Below, in pieces: positions 1 to 9,690 of a stretch of DNA of 64,000 nucleotides (position 1 is its first letter; every line of letters starts with the position of its first letter). The notes under the pieces are model-generated. The model was not told the origin of the DNA, ran no database searches, and saw nothing but the letters and a program-made list of their open reading frames with translations. Source of the stretch: Tessaracoccus timonensis. Lineage in GTDB: Bacteria; Actinomycetota; Actinomycetes; Propionibacteriales; Propionibacteriaceae. The translations under genes were made by a program, and so were the position numbers. Location: positions 2,695,001 to 2,759,000 of the forward strand of contig NZ_LT996886.1 of NCBI RefSeq assembly GCF_900343145.1. Reading direction: 5' to 3'.

Positions 1-526
1 TGGATTCCATGGAGTCGTCGACGGAGAGGATGAAGCAGGCGCTCACCTGCTGCGGCGATGAGGTGCCGACGTTGAACCACACAGGAGAGTTGAACGCGAA
101 GACCTGGTTCAGCAGCATCCAGGTGAGCTCTTCTTCGAAGATCTTGGCGTCGTCTTCAGTAGCGAAGTAGCCGAATTCGCGACCGGCTTCGACGTACTTG
201 CCGACGACGCGGTCGATCAGCGTCTTGAGGCTAGCTTCACGCTGCGCGGTGCCTACAGCCCCGCGGAAGTACTTGGTAGTAACGATGGTGGAGGCGTTGA
301 TGCTCCACGCCTTGGGGAATTCGACGCCATGCTGCTCGAAGACAATCTCGCCCGTCTTCCAGTTGGTCTGCACGACGTCGCGCAGCTCCCACTCTTGCTC
401 GTCGTAGGGATGCACACCCTCTGTGGTGAATACTCGCTCGATCGTGAGGCCGCTGGGCGCCTTCTTCGTCGCGCGTGCTTTGCCTGTTGTACGCCCGCTG
501 GTGCCTTTGGTGGCGTTCGCCGTCAT
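1..526 (-). CDS. nrdJ: Vitamin B12-dependent ribonucleotide reductase, N-terminal part (runs off window)
   Basis: This gene is cut by the left window edge, so only about 175 N-terminal residues are present. Class II ribonucleotide reductase makes deoxynucleotides from ribonucleotides using adenosylcobalamin, independent of oxygen. The reading frame starts at an ATG at 526 behind a GGGAGAG Shine-Dalgarno. It has a Lys/Thr-rich start, then the family segment NQVFAFNSPVWFNVG and the cysteine-containing SACFILSVDD near the cut, where the first redox cysteine of the family lies. It follows nrdR by 15 bp, so the two are co-transcribed and probably repressed by NrdR. Confidence 0.93.
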   Translation of the reverse strand, partial: MTANATKGTSGRTTGKARATKKAPSGLTIERVFTTEGVHPYDEQEWELRDVVQTNWKTGEIVFEQHGVEFPKAWSINASTIVTTKYFRGAVGTAQREASLKTLIDRVVGKYVEAGREFGYFATEDDAKIFEEELTWMLLNQVFAFNSPVWFNVGTSSPQQVSACFILSVDDSMES

Positions 527-541
527 CTCTTACTCTCCCAA

Positions 542-1066
542 TTAACCGATGAGTGGTTCTTGCATCGTGCCCCGGTGCTGTCTCCCGGAGCGGTGTGGCG
601 TCGAGCCCTTCTGATGGTCGGACTCGACCTCGTTCATGTCGTCGATCTCGCGCACAAAATCGTCGACTGATTCGAAATTCTTGTAGACGGACGCAAACCG
701 CAGGTAGGCCACGGAATCAAGCCGTGCCAACGGGCCAAGGATGGCCACGCCTACCTGCTCTGCCGGAATCTCGGCGACCCCTGCAGAACGAAGATTCTCT
801 TCCACTTCTTGTCCGAGTGCCGCAAGTTGGTCAGGTGTGACGGGCCGGCCCTGGCAAGCCTTGGACACGCCTTTGATGACCTTCTCGCGGCTAAATGGCT
901 CGATCACCCCGGAACGCTTCACCACTGTCAGGACTACCTGCTCCAGCGTGGTGAATTTCCTGTCACATGCGACGCAGGTGCGACGTCGACGAATTGCGGA
1001 ACCGTCCTCTGTTGCACGCGAATCTGACACTCGGGTGTCAGAGTTACGGCAGAACGGGCAGTGCAC
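542..1066 (-). CDS. nrdR: Transcriptional repressor NrdR
   Basis: NrdR represses ribonucleotide reductase genes in response to ATP/dATP bound in its ATP-cone. The 174-residue protein opens with a zinc ribbon (CPFC at residues 3-6 and a second Cys pair CVAC near residue 31), followed by the ATP-cone (about residues 47-137, starting [15 protein letters not shown]). A polar tail of about 25 residues extends beyond the usual family length of about 150. The gene sits directly upstream of nrdJ on the same strand, and two NrdR-box-like sites lie in its own promoter region, indicating autoregulation. Confidence 0.96.
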   Translation of the reverse strand: MHCPFCRNSDTRVSDSRATEDGSAIRRRRTCVACDRKFTTLEQVVLTVVKRSGVIEPFSREKVIKGVSKACQGRPVTPDQLAALGQEVEENLRSAGVAEIPAEQVGVAILGPLARLDSVAYLRFASVYKNFESVDDFVREIDDMNEVESDHQKGSTPHRSGRQHRGTMQEPLIG

Positions 1067-1127
1067 TTCGAGGACCTTTCCAGCGTGATCGGGCGACCCA
1101 GCTAATTACACCCGACACCCCCGAAAA

Positions 1128-1143
1128 ACACAAGCTCTTGGGG
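1128..1143 (-). promoter_or_regulatory. Putative NrdR box 2
   Basis: On the minus strand this reads CCCCAAGAGCTTGTGT, with the right half-site CTTGTGT typical of NrdR boxes. It lies exactly 32 bp downstream of the other box, the three-helical-turn spacing expected for cooperative NrdR binding upstream of nrdR-nrdJ. Confidence 0.65.
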
Positions 1144-1159
1144 AATGACGTCGGTGTAA

Positions 1160-1175
1160 CTACTAGATATAGGGG
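1160..1175 (-). promoter_or_regulatory. Putative NrdR box 1
   Basis: The minus strand reads CCCCTATATCTAGTAG, containing the core CTATATCTAG of the NrdR-box consensus. It lies about 95 bp upstream of the nrdR start. With the site 32 bp downstream it forms the usual tandem pair. Confidence 0.7.
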
Positions 1176-1224
1176 TACGCTACGCAGCTAGCGACAGAAG
1201 GTCAACAACGACGCGCGGGGTGAT

Positions 1225-1554
1225 TCAGGGCTCGACGTGCGCCCACGCGGCCGCATCGGAAGCATCCGTCGTGGCGTGCATGTCGGCAACTGCAGACACG
1301 TAGCCGGTGACCCCAACAACGCCGCCCGCGACCGCGATGAACCCAATGGCAAGCGACTTGATACGCAGACTCCACGTCGACGTCAGCATGCCAGCACAAC
1401 GGACCTCACGGCGATCCACGACGCAGGACGCCACCGTCTGACGAGGGAGCCCACGGCTGACCCGCCTGGGGTGCGCCTCAGCGATATGGAAATTCGGGCG
1501 CCTCACAGGTGCGTGCGACCGACGAGCGGAGAGATTCTTCATGACGGTGCTCAC
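1225..1554 (-). CDS. Small membrane protein divergent from lexA; DivS/ChiZ-like SOS division suppressor lacking LysM
   Basis: The gene encodes 109 residues from a GTG at 1554, six or seven bases after a GAGGAG ribosome site. The N-terminal half is Arg-rich and presumably cytoplasmic. One transmembrane segment follows (about residues 65-92, SLAIGFIAVAGGVVGVTG...), then a short outside tail ending WAHVEP. In other actinobacteria the gene divergent from lexA encodes an SOS-induced division suppressor (DivS, ChiZ/Rv2719c) with an Arg-rich N-terminus, one membrane span and a C-terminal LysM. This protein ends where a LysM would begin. An SOS box sits 21 bp upstream of the start. The role is inferred from position and architecture; sequence identity is weak. 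Confidence 0.6.
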   Translation of the reverse strand: MSTVMKNLSARRSHAPVRRPNFHIAEAHPRRVSRGLPRQTVASCVVDRREVRCAGMLTSTWSLRIKSLAIGFIAVAGGVVGVTGYVSAVADMHATTDASDAAAWAHVEP

Positions 1555-1574
1555 AGCGACTCCTCACAGCGTGT

Positions 1575-1588
1575 CAAACATTTGTTCG
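1575..1588. promoter_or_regulatory. LexA-binding SOS box 1 (divS-like side)
   Basis: The sequence CAAACATTTGTTCG matches the actinobacterial SOS box with one half (GTTCG) perfect and the other AAAC. It lies 21 bp upstream of the divergent small membrane gene. Confidence 0.8.
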
Positions 1589-1618
1589 ATTAGATAGTAG
1601 CTCATCGATTCGAGGTAT

Positions 1619-1632
1619 GCAACACATGTTCG
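1619..1632. promoter_or_regulatory. LexA-binding SOS box 2 (middle of intergenic region)
   Basis: The sequence GCAACACATGTTCG has a perfect right half GTTCG and a CAAC left half at the correct 4-bp spacing. Its position between the two divergent genes suggests it serves both promoters. Confidence 0.6.
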
Positions 1633-1728
1633 ATAGTCCACATTTCCTCGACACTGGACACCCCATCAGAGACCTCTGACAAAACTGCACAATGCGCCGA
1701 CACGCCCACTCAAACCCGGCGCCGTTTT

Positions 1729-1742
1729 CGAACATGTGTAGG
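1729..1742. promoter_or_regulatory. LexA-binding SOS box 3 (lexA promoter)
   Basis: The sequence CGAACATGTGTAGG has a perfect left half and a degenerate right half. It ends 9 bp before the chosen lexA start, where a bound repressor would block lexA expression (autoregulation). Confidence 0.65.
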
Positions 1743-1751
1743 GTATGTGGC

Positions 1752-2477
1752 ATGACGACCCCGAATAAGCCACGTGGCAGCGGACGCCCCTCGCGGGCCG
1801 ACATCGAAGCGGAGTTCGGCACTGGGGGGCCAGTTGAACCCGGCCTCACTCCCCGTGCATCGAAGCTCCTGGGCATCATCCGGGAATCCATCAACCGCCA
1901 CGGGTATCCCCCCAGCGTGCGCGAGATGGCGGAGCTAGCCGGGCTGTCCTCGCCGTCGAGTGTCACCTACCAGCTGAAAGCACTCGAGAAGGCCGGCTAC
2001 CTCCGTCGTGACCCGAACCGCACCCGGGCCATGATGGTGATGGATCCTCTCACTGGAGAGCCCGAGGCCGCTGCGCCCACAACAGACGCCGTCGAAGCAC
2101 CCGGCGTCGTCTCAACACCTCTGGTCGGGCGTATCGCAGCCGGTGGCCCCATCCTTGCGGAGCAACATATCGAAGACGTGTTCGCGCTGCCTGAACAGCT
2201 CGTCGGGCACGGTGAGTTCTTCATGCTCGAGGTGAAGGGCGACTCCATGATCGACGCCGCCATTTGCGAGGGCGACTGGGTGGTAGTTCGTCGCCAGCCC
2301 ACCGCCGTCAACGGCGACATCGTCGCCGCACTGCTCGACGACGAAGCCACCGTGAAAACCTTCAAGCGTGACGGCAACCAGGTGTGGCTACTTCCACACA
2401 ACGAGCGCTACTCCCCCATTGACGGCAACCACGCCACCATCATGGGCAAGATCGTCGCGGTCATGCGCCGCGTGTAA
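1752..2477 (+). CDS. lexA: SOS repressor LexA
   Basis: LexA represses DNA-damage genes and self-cleaves when activated by RecA filaments. The 241-residue protein has an N-terminal winged helix-turn-helix (about residues 33-90, ending at the DPNRTRAM segment). Its Ala-Gly cleavage site is at residues 130-131 in GRIAAGGP. The catalytic serine is about residue 165 in GDSMID and the lysine about residue 202 in VKTFK. I chose the ATG at 1752, because an upstream in-frame ATG at 1692 would put SOS box 3 inside the coding sequence. It converges with pntB, and three SOS boxes precede it. Confidence 0.96.
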   Translation: MTTPNKPRGSGRPSRADIEAEFGTGGPVEPGLTPRASKLLGIIRESINRHGYPPSVREMAELAGLSSPSSVTYQLKALEKAGYLRRDPNRTRAMMVMDPLTGEPEAAAPTTDAVEAPGVVSTPLVGRIAAGGPILAEQHIEDVFALPEQLVGHGEFFMLEVKGDSMIDAAICEGDWVVVRRQPTAVNGDIVAALLDDEATVKTFKRDGNQVWLLPHNERYSPIDGNHATIMGKIVAVMRRV

Positions 2478-2495
2478 CCCGTAGCTGGTTACGCG
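2469..2495. terminator. Bidirectional terminator hairpin between lexA and pntB
   Basis: The arms CGCGTGTAACC and GGTTACGCG pair around a 7-base loop with a two-base bulge. The hairpin spans both convergent stop codons. There is no clear T-run, so its strength is uncertain. Confidence 0.45.
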
Positions 2496-3892
2496 TTCGC
2501 AGGAGTCGGGAGCTCAGCGACGAGATTGTTGGTCGATTCCTTGGCGTCGCCAAAGTACATCAGCGAATTCTCGTTGAAGAACAGCGGGTTCTGCACACCC
2601 GCGTATCCTGCACTCATCGAGCGCTTGAACACCACGACGTGCTTGGCTTCCCACACCTTCAGCACGGGCATGCCCGAGATTGGCGACCCCGGTTCATTCG
2701 CAGCGGGGTTGACCGTGTCGTTGGCGCCGATGACGAGCACGACATCTGCACTGCCGAAGTCGTCGTTAATCTCGTCCATTTCGAACACGATGTCGTAGGG
2801 CACCTTGGCTTCCGCGAGCAGCACGTTCATGTGCCCAGGCAGTCGGCCAGCAACCGGATGGATGGCGAACGCCACCTCCGTGCCGTTGGCCTGCAAACGC
2901 TGTGTCAGCTCCGCCACGGGATACTGCGCCTGCGCGACCGCCATGCCGTAGCCGGGCGCGATCACGACCTTCTTCGCATCTCGCAGCAATCCCGCGACGT
3001 CCTCCGTCGTGGCGGTGGTGTACTCGCCCATCTCACCTTGTTCAGCAGGAGCCGCGTCGCCGAATCCTCCGAGGATCACCGACGTGAACGAGCGGTTCAT
3101 GGCCTTGCACATGATGTACGAGAGGATCGCGCCGGAGGCACCCACCAGGGCACCGGTGATGATGAGGATCGACATGTCAAGCATGAAGCCCGACGCGGCA
3201 GCGGCCCAGCCTGAATACGAGTTCAGCATCGAAATCACGACGGGCATATCGGCGCCGCCGATGGCCGCCACCAAGTGGAAGCCCAGGAACAGCGCGAGCA
3301 CCGTCATGATGACGAGCGGGATGATTGACTGGGTATTGCAGTACCAGACCCCCAGCGCAACCATCACAATGACGTTGATGAGGTTCAGCCAATGCCTGGC
3401 GGGCAGCATGAGCGGCTTAGATGCGAGCTTGCCGTTGAGCTTGCCCCACGCCACGAGCGAGCCGGTCAGCGTCACGGCACCAATCAGCACGCCGAGGTAC
3501 ACCTCGAGCAGGTGCAGCAGGTCTGCGCTCTCGCCGAGAATATGCACGTTGTACCCGACGAGCACCGCGGCGGCACCCACGAAGGAGTGGAGCAACGCGA
3601 TGAGTTCCGGCATACCTGTCATCTCAACCTTGCGGGCGCGCCAGATGCCAATCATGCCGCCGATGGCGATGGCGACGTAGAGCGCCACTGCCGAGAACCA
3701 CTGAATGTTCTCGCCCACGATGTCGGTGTAGGCAATCGCAAAGTTCGTCGCGACGACAGCAAGCACCATGCCCATGACGCCGAACGCGTTGCCGCGCTTC
3801 GCCGTTTCGTGCTTCGACAGCCCCGCAAGCGCGAGGATGAACATGATGCCGGAGAAGATGAATGTGGCATTGATGAAGTTGGCGAGGTACAT
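2489..3892 (-). CDS. pntB: NAD(P) transhydrogenase subunit beta
   Basis: PntB pairs with PntA in the cytoplasmic membrane to couple proton re-entry to hydride transfer from NADH to NADP+, supplying NADPH. The 467-residue protein has about nine hydrophobic segments over residues 1-270. These are followed by the soluble NADP-binding domain III with the motif [12 protein letters not shown] (about residue 315) and [12 protein letters not shown] near residue 388. Its length matches the family (about 460). It begins 2 bp after pntA, so the two form an operon. Confidence 0.97.
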   Translation of the reverse strand: MYLANFINATFIFSGIMFILALAGLSKHETAKRGNAFGVMGMVLAVVATNFAIAYTDIVGENIQWFSAVALYVAIAIGGMIGIWRARKVEMTGMPELIALLHSFVGAAAVLVGYNVHILGESADLLHLLEVYLGVLIGAVTLTGSLVAWGKLNGKLASKPLMLPARHWLNLINVIVMVALGVWYCNTQSIIPLVIMTVLALFLGFHLVAAIGGADMPVVISMLNSYSGWAAAASGFMLDMSILIITGALVGASGAILSYIMCKAMNRSFTSVILGGFGDAAPAEQGEMGEYTTATTEDVAGLLRDAKKVVIAPGYGMAVAQAQYPVAELTQRLQANGTEVAFAIHPVAGRLPGHMNVLLAEAKVPYDIVFEMDEINDDFGSADVVLVIGANDTVNPAANEPGSPISGMPVLKVWEAKHVVVFKRSMSAGYAGVQNPLFFNENSLMYFGDAKESTNNLVAELPTPANA

Positions 3893-3894
3893 CG

Positions 3895-5427
3895 TCAGCC
3901 CTTCCTAAACATGTTCAGCATTCGGTGAGTGACGGTGAAGCCGCCGAACACGTTGATCGATGCGATAAGCACTGCGATGAAGGCAATGACTTTCACCGCA
4001 ATGTTGTCGTGTGCGAGCTGTGTCATTGCACCCACGATGATGATGCCGGACACCGCGTTGGTGACGCTCATCAGTGGCGTGTGCAGCGCGTGTGTGACGT
4101 TCCAGACGACGTAGTAGCCGACGATGCACGCCAACGCGAACACTCCAAACAGGGTGACAAACGAGCTGGGCGCGATGGTGAGCAACGCGATCATCGCGGC
4201 AGACCCGAGCCCTACCACCGCGACGGGCATCCACCACGGTTTGGGCGGCTTCGACGGTGCGGGCGGTGCCTCGGGTTGCGTGGCGGGTGGTTGCGCCGTC
4301 GGTTGGGGTGCCGCTGACACCTGAATGGGCGGCGGCGGGAAGGTGACTTCCCCATCACGAGCGACGGTCATGGTGCGAACGACTTCGTCGTCGAAGTCGA
4401 TCACGATCTGGCCGTCCTTGCCCGGCGTCATGAGCTGCAGGGCGTTGACGAGGTTCGTCGCGTAGAGCTGCGACGCCTGCCCAGGCAACCTGGATGCCAT
4501 GTCGGTGTACCCGATGATGGTGACGCCGCCGTCAGTGACGTAGCTCTCACCTCTGCGGGTGAGTTCGCAGTTGCCACCGCCGAGCGCCGCCAGGTCGACG
4601 ATAACTGAGCCCGGCTTCATCGACGCCACCATGTCGGCGGTGATGAGCCTCGGCGAAGGTTTGCCCGGGATGGCGGCCGTCGTGATGATGATGTCCACCT
4701 CGGCGGCCTGCTGGGCATAGAGTTCTGCGGCGCGAGCGGCGTAGTCAGCGCTCGCTTCCTTGGCGTAGCCGTCGGAGCTCACACCCTGGTCGGCGGCGAC
4801 GTGTAGGAACTCGGCCCCCATGGATTCGACCTGCTCAGCCGTCTCCGGGCGGACGTCGGTGGCCCGCACGATGGCGCCCAGCGAGTTGGCGGCGCCGATC
4901 GCGGCGAGTCCTGCGACGCCGGTGCCCGCGACGAGCACCTTCGCGGGCGGCACCTTGCCTGCCGCAGTCACCTGCCCGGTGAAGAACCTGCCGAAGGCAT
5001 GCGCCGCTTCGATCACGGCGCGGTAGCCGGAGATGTTCGCGAGCGAACTGAGCGCATCCAGCGCCTGGGCGCGCGAGGTACGCGGCACCATGTCCATGCT
5101 CAGCGCCGTCACGCCAGCGGCCGCAAGTTTCTCGGTGAGCGTGATGTCTTGACGGGGGCCGAGGAAGGTGATCAGCACTGCGCCCGGCCGCATTTGGCTG
5201 ATCTGCTCCGGCGTGGGCGCATTCACGGCGACGACGATGTCGCAGTGCCAGGCGTCGTCGACGATCGAGGCGCCGGCGTCGAGGTATGCGTGATCCTCAA
5301 ACGACGCCAGCTGCCCCGCACCCGACTCGACGAGCACGTTGTAACCGAGCTTTCGGAGGCCTTCCACGGATTTCGGTGTTGCCGCTACGCGCGCGTCACC
5401 CAGTTCTTTTGGTACACCAATATCCAT
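3895..5427 (-). CDS. pntA: NAD(P) transhydrogenase subunit alpha
   Basis: PntA carries the NAD(H)-binding domain I and part of the membrane domain. The 510-residue protein has the same length as the E. coli form, with the soluble dehydrogenase part (residues 1-380, with [20 protein letters not shown] as Rossmann motif), a Pro/Ala-rich linker, and three or four C-terminal membrane helices. The subunit is therefore a fused alpha1-alpha2 type rather than split. The start is the ATG at 5427 ([11 protein letters not shown]), where homology begins; an in-frame upstream extension exists but is not conserved. No strong ribosome site is visible. Confidence 0.96.
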   Translation of the reverse strand: MDIGVPKELGDARVAATPKSVEGLRKLGYNVLVESGAGQLASFEDHAYLDAGASIVDDAWHCDIVVAVNAPTPEQISQMRPGAVLITFLGPRQDITLTEKLAAAGVTALSMDMVPRTSRAQALDALSSLANISGYRAVIEAAHAFGRFFTGQVTAAGKVPPAKVLVAGTGVAGLAAIGAANSLGAIVRATDVRPETAEQVESMGAEFLHVAADQGVSSDGYAKEASADYAARAAELYAQQAAEVDIIITTAAIPGKPSPRLITADMVASMKPGSVIVDLAALGGGNCELTRRGESYVTDGGVTIIGYTDMASRLPGQASQLYATNLVNALQLMTPGKDGQIVIDFDDEVVRTMTVARDGEVTFPPPPIQVSAAPQPTAQPPATQPEAPPAPSKPPKPWWMPVAVVGLGSAAMIALLTIAPSSFVTLFGVFALACIVGYYVVWNVTHALHTPLMSVTNAVSGIIIVGAMTQLAHDNIAVKVIAFIAVLIASINVFGGFTVTHRMLNMFRKG

Positions 5428-5494
5428 GGTTCTAACCGTACCGACGAGCTCTCTCGCGCCGACACCGGGGCGGGATTGACGCAGTGTCAACCAC

Positions 5495-7420
5495 TCATGG
5501 TGCGCCCCGCAAGCGGCGCAGCGCGTCGGATGCCACCTCAACGTCGTTGGTGATCCAAAACTCTGGCATCGAGCGCAAGAGGAATGATCCGTAGCGAGCG
5601 GTGGCGAGCCGCGAGTCGAGCACAGCGACCACGCCCCGATCCGAAGAACGCCGGATCAAGCGTCCGGCACCCTGCGCCAGCAGCAAGGCAGCGTGCGTGG
5701 CAGCCACCGACATGAACCCGTTGCCACCGGCGTCGCTCACCGCCTTCTGTCGCGCCTGCATGAGCGGATCGTCGGGGCGGGGGAAGGGAATCTTCTCGAT
5801 GATGACCAGCTGGCACGTCTCCCCCGGCACGTCCACGCCTTGCCACAGCGACAGGGTGCCGAACAGGCTCGTCTCCGGGTCGTCGATGAATCGGCGGGTG
5901 AGCTCTGACAGCTGCGCGTCGCCCTGGCACAACACCGTAAACGACGGTAGCGCCTTGCGCACGTGATCCGCGGCCTGCTCCGCCGAACGTCGGGAGGCGA
6001 AAAGCCCGAGGGTACGCCCACCAGCTGCCCACACGAGTTCCGCGATCTGCTCCTTCATGGCCTCCGACATGCCGTCGCGGTCGGGTTTGGGCAGCGACTT
6101 CGCCACGTACAAGATGCCCTGTGTGCCGTAGTCGAACGGTGAACCGACGTCGATGCCCTTCCACTCCAAATCCGAGGGAATCAACCCGACCGAGCGCGCC
6201 ACCGAGTCGAAGTTACCGCCGAGCGAGAGCGTCGCCGACGTCAGCACCGTCGTCGTTTCCCCGAACACGTGTTCACGTAGCAAGCCAGCGACATTGAGGG
6301 GCGCGACGAACACCGCTCGCCCCATCACTTCGGATTCTGCAACCCACACCACGTCGGCGTCGGCGAGCGTGGCGATGCGGCCTGCGACGTCGTAGATCTC
6401 GCGCACTGCGCCCAACACCTGAGACTTCTCGGCGTCGTCCTTCGCTGCGCCCATGGCCGAGACGACCTTGCGCGCCACGTCGCGAACCAGCGCTGCAGCA
6501 CGCGTGATCTCTAGGCTGGCATCGAGTACGCGCCCCACTTCGGCGTCGGCGAGGGCCTCCCGGAATTCGTCGGCAACTTCGAGGAAATCGGCACCCAGAT
6601 CGTCGTTGACGTGGTCAAGAGCGCGCTTCGCGGCGCGTTCGATGATGCCCGGGGTGAGCTCGTCGGTGGCGGCGTTGGTGATCCGACTCACCAGTTCGTG
6701 TGCCTCGTCGATGATGACGGCGTCGTGCTCGGGCAGCGCAGTGCCGCCATGCATTGCGTTGATGGCCAGAAGCGCGTGATTCGTGACTACCAGATCGGCC
6801 TCACGGGCTTTCTCACGCGACAGCTCGACACGGCACTCGTCGATGAATGGGCACGAAACACCCAAGCACTCGCGGGTGGGGATAGAGACCTGCTGCCACG
6901 CGAGCGGCGTGTGCGCCGGGGCATCGTCGCGGTCAGCCAAGCCGCCAGATTCAACCTGCTCCTCCACCCACTCGCGCAGGCGCAGCACTTCGGAGCCCGT
7001 GTCGCTCACCTGCACCGTCTCGGAGCCCAGTAGCGCCGACTGCTCTGGTTGCACACCGTCGCGCGCTCGATACAGGCACGCGTAATTGGTGCGCCCTTTC
7101 AGGATGGCAGTGCGCGGGCGTTCGCCCGTGGTGCGCTCCATGGCGGCAAGTGCCGTCGGAATGTCCTTCGTGGCCAGCTGCGCTTGGAGGGCGAGAGTGG
7201 CCGTCGCGACGACGATGCGCTCTCCCGTCTCAGCCGCGCGATGCAGCGCAGGGATCAGGTAGCCAAGCGATTTACCCGTACCCGTGCCCGCCTGCACCAG
7301 CAGATGCTCCTGGGTTTCGAGCGCGGCGCCCACCGCCTCGACCATCTCTTGCTGCCCAGCGCGCGTCTGCCCACCGAAGCTCTCGACTGCGGCCTCCAGA
7401 ACGTCGAGAGAGCTAACCAT
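5495..7420 (-). CDS. dinG: DinG/Rad3-type ATP-dependent DNA helicase
   Basis: This is a superfamily 2 helicase of the XPD/DinG type, acting 5'-3' on DNA and probably on R-loops or damaged forks. The 641 residues show Walker A GTGTGKS (about residue 46) and the iron-sulfur cysteines NYAC, CLGVSC and DEC between residues 115 and 200. Motif II is VIIDEAHEL (about residue 238). C-terminal helicase motifs include [11 protein letters not shown] and [12 protein letters not shown]. Its start overlaps the end of hflX by 8 bp, so the pair is translationally coupled. No SOS box lies near it. Confidence 0.92.
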   Translation of the reverse strand: MVSSLDVLEAAVESFGGQTRAGQQEMVEAVGAALETQEHLLVQAGTGTGKSLGYLIPALHRAAETGERIVVATATLALQAQLATKDIPTALAAMERTTGERPRTAILKGRTNYACLYRARDGVQPEQSALLGSETVQVSDTGSEVLRLREWVEEQVESGGLADRDDAPAHTPLAWQQVSIPTRECLGVSCPFIDECRVELSREKAREADLVVTNHALLAINAMHGGTALPEHDAVIIDEAHELVSRITNAATDELTPGIIERAAKRALDHVNDDLGADFLEVADEFREALADAEVGRVLDASLEITRAAALVRDVARKVVSAMGAAKDDAEKSQVLGAVREIYDVAGRIATLADADVVWVAESEVMGRAVFVAPLNVAGLLREHVFGETTTVLTSATLSLGGNFDSVARSVGLIPSDLEWKGIDVGSPFDYGTQGILYVAKSLPKPDRDGMSEAMKEQIAELVWAAGGRTLGLFASRRSAEQAADHVRKALPSFTVLCQGDAQLSELTRRFIDDPETSLFGTLSLWQGVDVPGETCQLVIIEKIPFPRPDDPLMQARQKAVSDAGGNGFMSVAATHAALLLAQGAGRLIRRSSDRGVVAVLDSRLATARYGSFLLRSMPEFWITNDVEVASDALRRLRGAP

Positions 7421-8807
7421 GGCGCATCAGCTCGTCGGCGAGGTCGGGCTTCGCGAGCCCGACGATGTGCGTGCCCTGCTCGACGTGCTCGATGCTGTGG
7501 ATGAGGGCTTCCTTGTGGACGCGGTCGACGAGATCACCTCGCGAATACGGCACCACCACGTCGACGGGCACTTCCGGTTTCGGCAGACGTTCGGCGATCA
7601 CATCGCGCAGCTCGTCGATGCCATTACCGGTGCGGGCCGACGTTACTACGGCATCCGGGTAGTTGGCACGCAACATCATCAAAGTGGTGGCATCCGCGCG
7701 GTCAACCTTGTTGAACACGAGTTGTTCGGGCACCGAACTCGCACCAATCTCGCTCAGCACCGTGCGCACCGCGTCGATCTGGCCTTGTGGCGCGGGGTCT
7801 GAAGCGTCGACGACGTGCAGCAGTAGATCTGCATCGACGGATTCTTCCAGCGTAGAGCGGAACGCCTCCACCAGGTCGTGTGGCAAGTGACGCACGAACC
7901 CGACGGTGTCCGTCAGCGTGAACACTCGCCCGTCGTCGGTTTGGGAGCGTCGCGTGGTGGGGTCGAGCGTGGCGAACAGGGCATTTTCGACGAGTACGCC
8001 GGCGCCGGTGATGCGGTTGAGCAGCGACGATTTCCCAGCGTTCGTGTATCCGACGATGGCGACGCTGGGCACAGCGTTGCGTTTACGCTCGGCCCGCTTC
8101 GATTCGCGCTGCTGTTCCATCTCGTTCAGTTTCCGGCGCAGCTGGGCGATGCGCACGCCGATGCGCCGACGATCCGTCTCGATCCGGGTTTCACCCGGGC
8201 CTCGGCCACCGATACCCGCGCCGCCTGCGGCACGCCCACCGGCCTGCCGCGACAGATTGCCACCCCAACCGCGCAACCGCTGCTTCATGTATCCAAGCTG
8301 CGCCATCTCCACCTGGGCCTTGCCCTCCGCAGACTTCGCGTGCTGCGCGAAGATGTCGAGGATCAGCCCAGTGCGGTCGACAACCTTCACCCCGATGCGA
8401 TCTTCCAGGTTACGCAGCTGCGCCGCCTCGAGCTCACCGTCGCAAATGACCGTGTCTGCCCCAGTGGCCTCCACTACTTCACGAATCTCGGCCACCTTGC
8501 CGCTACCGACGTAGGTGGCCGGGTCAGGCGTAGAGCGGCGCTGGACGAGCGCGTCGAGCACCTGCGAGCCCGCGGTTTCGCTGAGCAGTTTCAGCTCGGC
8601 CATGGCGTTGTCGGCGTCGGCTTGTGTGCCGGACGTCCACACACTCACGAGCACCACTCGCTCGAGCCGCAGCTGGCGATACTCGACCTCGGAGATGTCG
8701 CCCAGCTCGGTGGACATGCCAGCCACGCGCCTGAGCGCATGGCGATCCGCAAGATCTTCTTGGGCGCCGTCGTAGGAGAACTCGTCGTTGGTCGTCATGA
8801 TTGGCAT
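7413..8807 (-). CDS. hflX: Ribosome-associated GTPase HflX
   Basis: HflX is a GTPase that binds the large ribosomal subunit and splits stalled ribosomes. The 464-residue protein has an N-terminal HflX domain, a Gly-rich linker (GGRGPGETRIETDRR), then the G domain. That domain carries G1 GYTNAGKSS (about residue 253), G3 DTVGF and G4 NKVD. The first ATG (8807) has GAGAG just upstream; an internal ATG at 8798 (MTTND) is an alternative. It heads the hflX-dinG pair. Confidence 0.95.
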   Translation of the reverse strand: MPIMTTNDEFSYDGAQEDLADRHALRRVAGMSTELGDISEVEYRQLRLERVVLVSVWTSGTQADADNAMAELKLLSETAGSQVLDALVQRRSTPDPATYVGSGKVAEIREVVEATGADTVICDGELEAAQLRNLEDRIGVKVVDRTGLILDIFAQHAKSAEGKAQVEMAQLGYMKQRLRGWGGNLSRQAGGRAAGGAGIGGRGPGETRIETDRRRIGVRIAQLRRKLNEMEQQRESKRAERKRNAVPSVAIVGYTNAGKSSLLNRITGAGVLVENALFATLDPTTRRSQTDDGRVFTLTDTVGFVRHLPHDLVEAFRSTLEESVDADLLLHVVDASDPAPQGQIDAVRTVLSEIGASSVPEQLVFNKVDRADATTLMMLRANYPDAVVTSARTGNGIDELRDVIAERLPKPEVPVDVVVPYSRGDLVDRVHKEALIHSIEHVEQGTHIVGLAKPDLADELMRHG

Positions 8808-8867
8808 ATTCTCTCAGCCACCACTGACAGCTCCAAGCGGGCGCGACGAACCTGTGGAAAACCCGGC

Positions 8868-9680
8868 TCAGTGCTCGTGAAAATCACCACTTGCGACGAT
8901 CACCGCCGGTCCTGTGAGCACTGCTTCATCGGCATTGAACTCAACGAGCAGCTGCCCGCCGGGCACCGTCACTTGCACCGGCCCTTCGAAGTCGACGCGG
9001 GAACGGTACGCGGCCGCTGCCGCGACGACGCCCGTGCCGCAGCTCATGGTTTCGCCGACCCCGCGCTCGTGCACCCGCATGGCGAGCTCGCCTGGGCCAT
9101 CGACGCGCACGAACTCGATGTTGACCCCGTCTGGAAAGAGGCTGCTTGGTTCCACCACGGGCGCCTGGCGCAGATCGAGAGCGGCGAGATCCTCGTCGCC
9201 AATGAATGAAACGGCGTGGGGATTGCCGACGTTGACCGGCACGGCGTCGAATGTCGTATCACCGACGGTGACCCGCGCCGTGTCGTCACTTACCACCGCA
9301 CGCCCGACCCCGACCGCAACGCCGCCGGGCACGAACCGCGCGCGCTTCAAGCCGGCGCGCGTGGCCACGTCGAATTCTCGTTCGTTCAGCATCTGCTCGC
9401 TGCGCAGGAACTCGGCGAACACGCGAAGCCCGTTGCCGCACATCTCTGCAACGGTGCCGTCGGCATTCCAGTAGTCCATGAACCACAGATCCGGATCGCC
9501 TTCCCATCCATCGACGAGCCCGGCGCGCACCGCGCGGATCACACCGTCGCCGCCGATGCCTCCCCGCCGGTCTGCCAAGGCGCGAACGAGCTCAGGCGTC
9601 ATCTCTCGCATGCCGCCTGGGTCTTTGAGCAGCACGAAGTCGTTGTGCGTGCCGTGTCCTTTACGGAAGTGAATACCCAT
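8868..9680 (-). CDS. dapF: Diaminopimelate epimerase
   Basis: DapF converts LL- to meso-diaminopimelate for lysine and peptidoglycan synthesis. The 270-residue protein carries both catalytic cysteines: MCGNGLRVFAEF (about residue 81) and MSCGTGVVAAAA (about residue 216). The start at 9680 (MGIHFRKGHGTHNDF) is set by an AAGGAG site about nine bases upstream and by the family N-terminus; the frame stays open further up without homology. It lies 10 bp downstream of miaA. Confidence 0.96.
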   Translation of the reverse strand: MGIHFRKGHGTHNDFVLLKDPGGMREMTPELVRALADRRGGIGGDGVIRAVRAGLVDGWEGDPDLWFMDYWNADGTVAEMCGNGLRVFAEFLRSEQMLNEREFDVATRAGLKRARFVPGGVAVGVGRAVVSDDTARVTVGDTTFDAVPVNVGNPHAVSFIGDEDLAALDLRQAPVVEPSSLFPDGVNIEFVRVDGPGELAMRVHERGVGETMSCGTGVVAAAAAYRSRVDFEGPVQVTVPGGQLLVEFNADEAVLTGPAVIVASGDFHEH

Positions 9681-9690
9681 CCTGGCTCCT

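Noticed and set aside
1089..1160. Inverted repeat TTACACC(C)GAC / GTCGGTGTAA around the nrdR leader as a terminator or riboswitch
   Set aside because: The arms are about 40 bases apart and overlap the NrdR-box region. There is no cobalamin riboswitch consensus visible, so I do not call a riboswitch.
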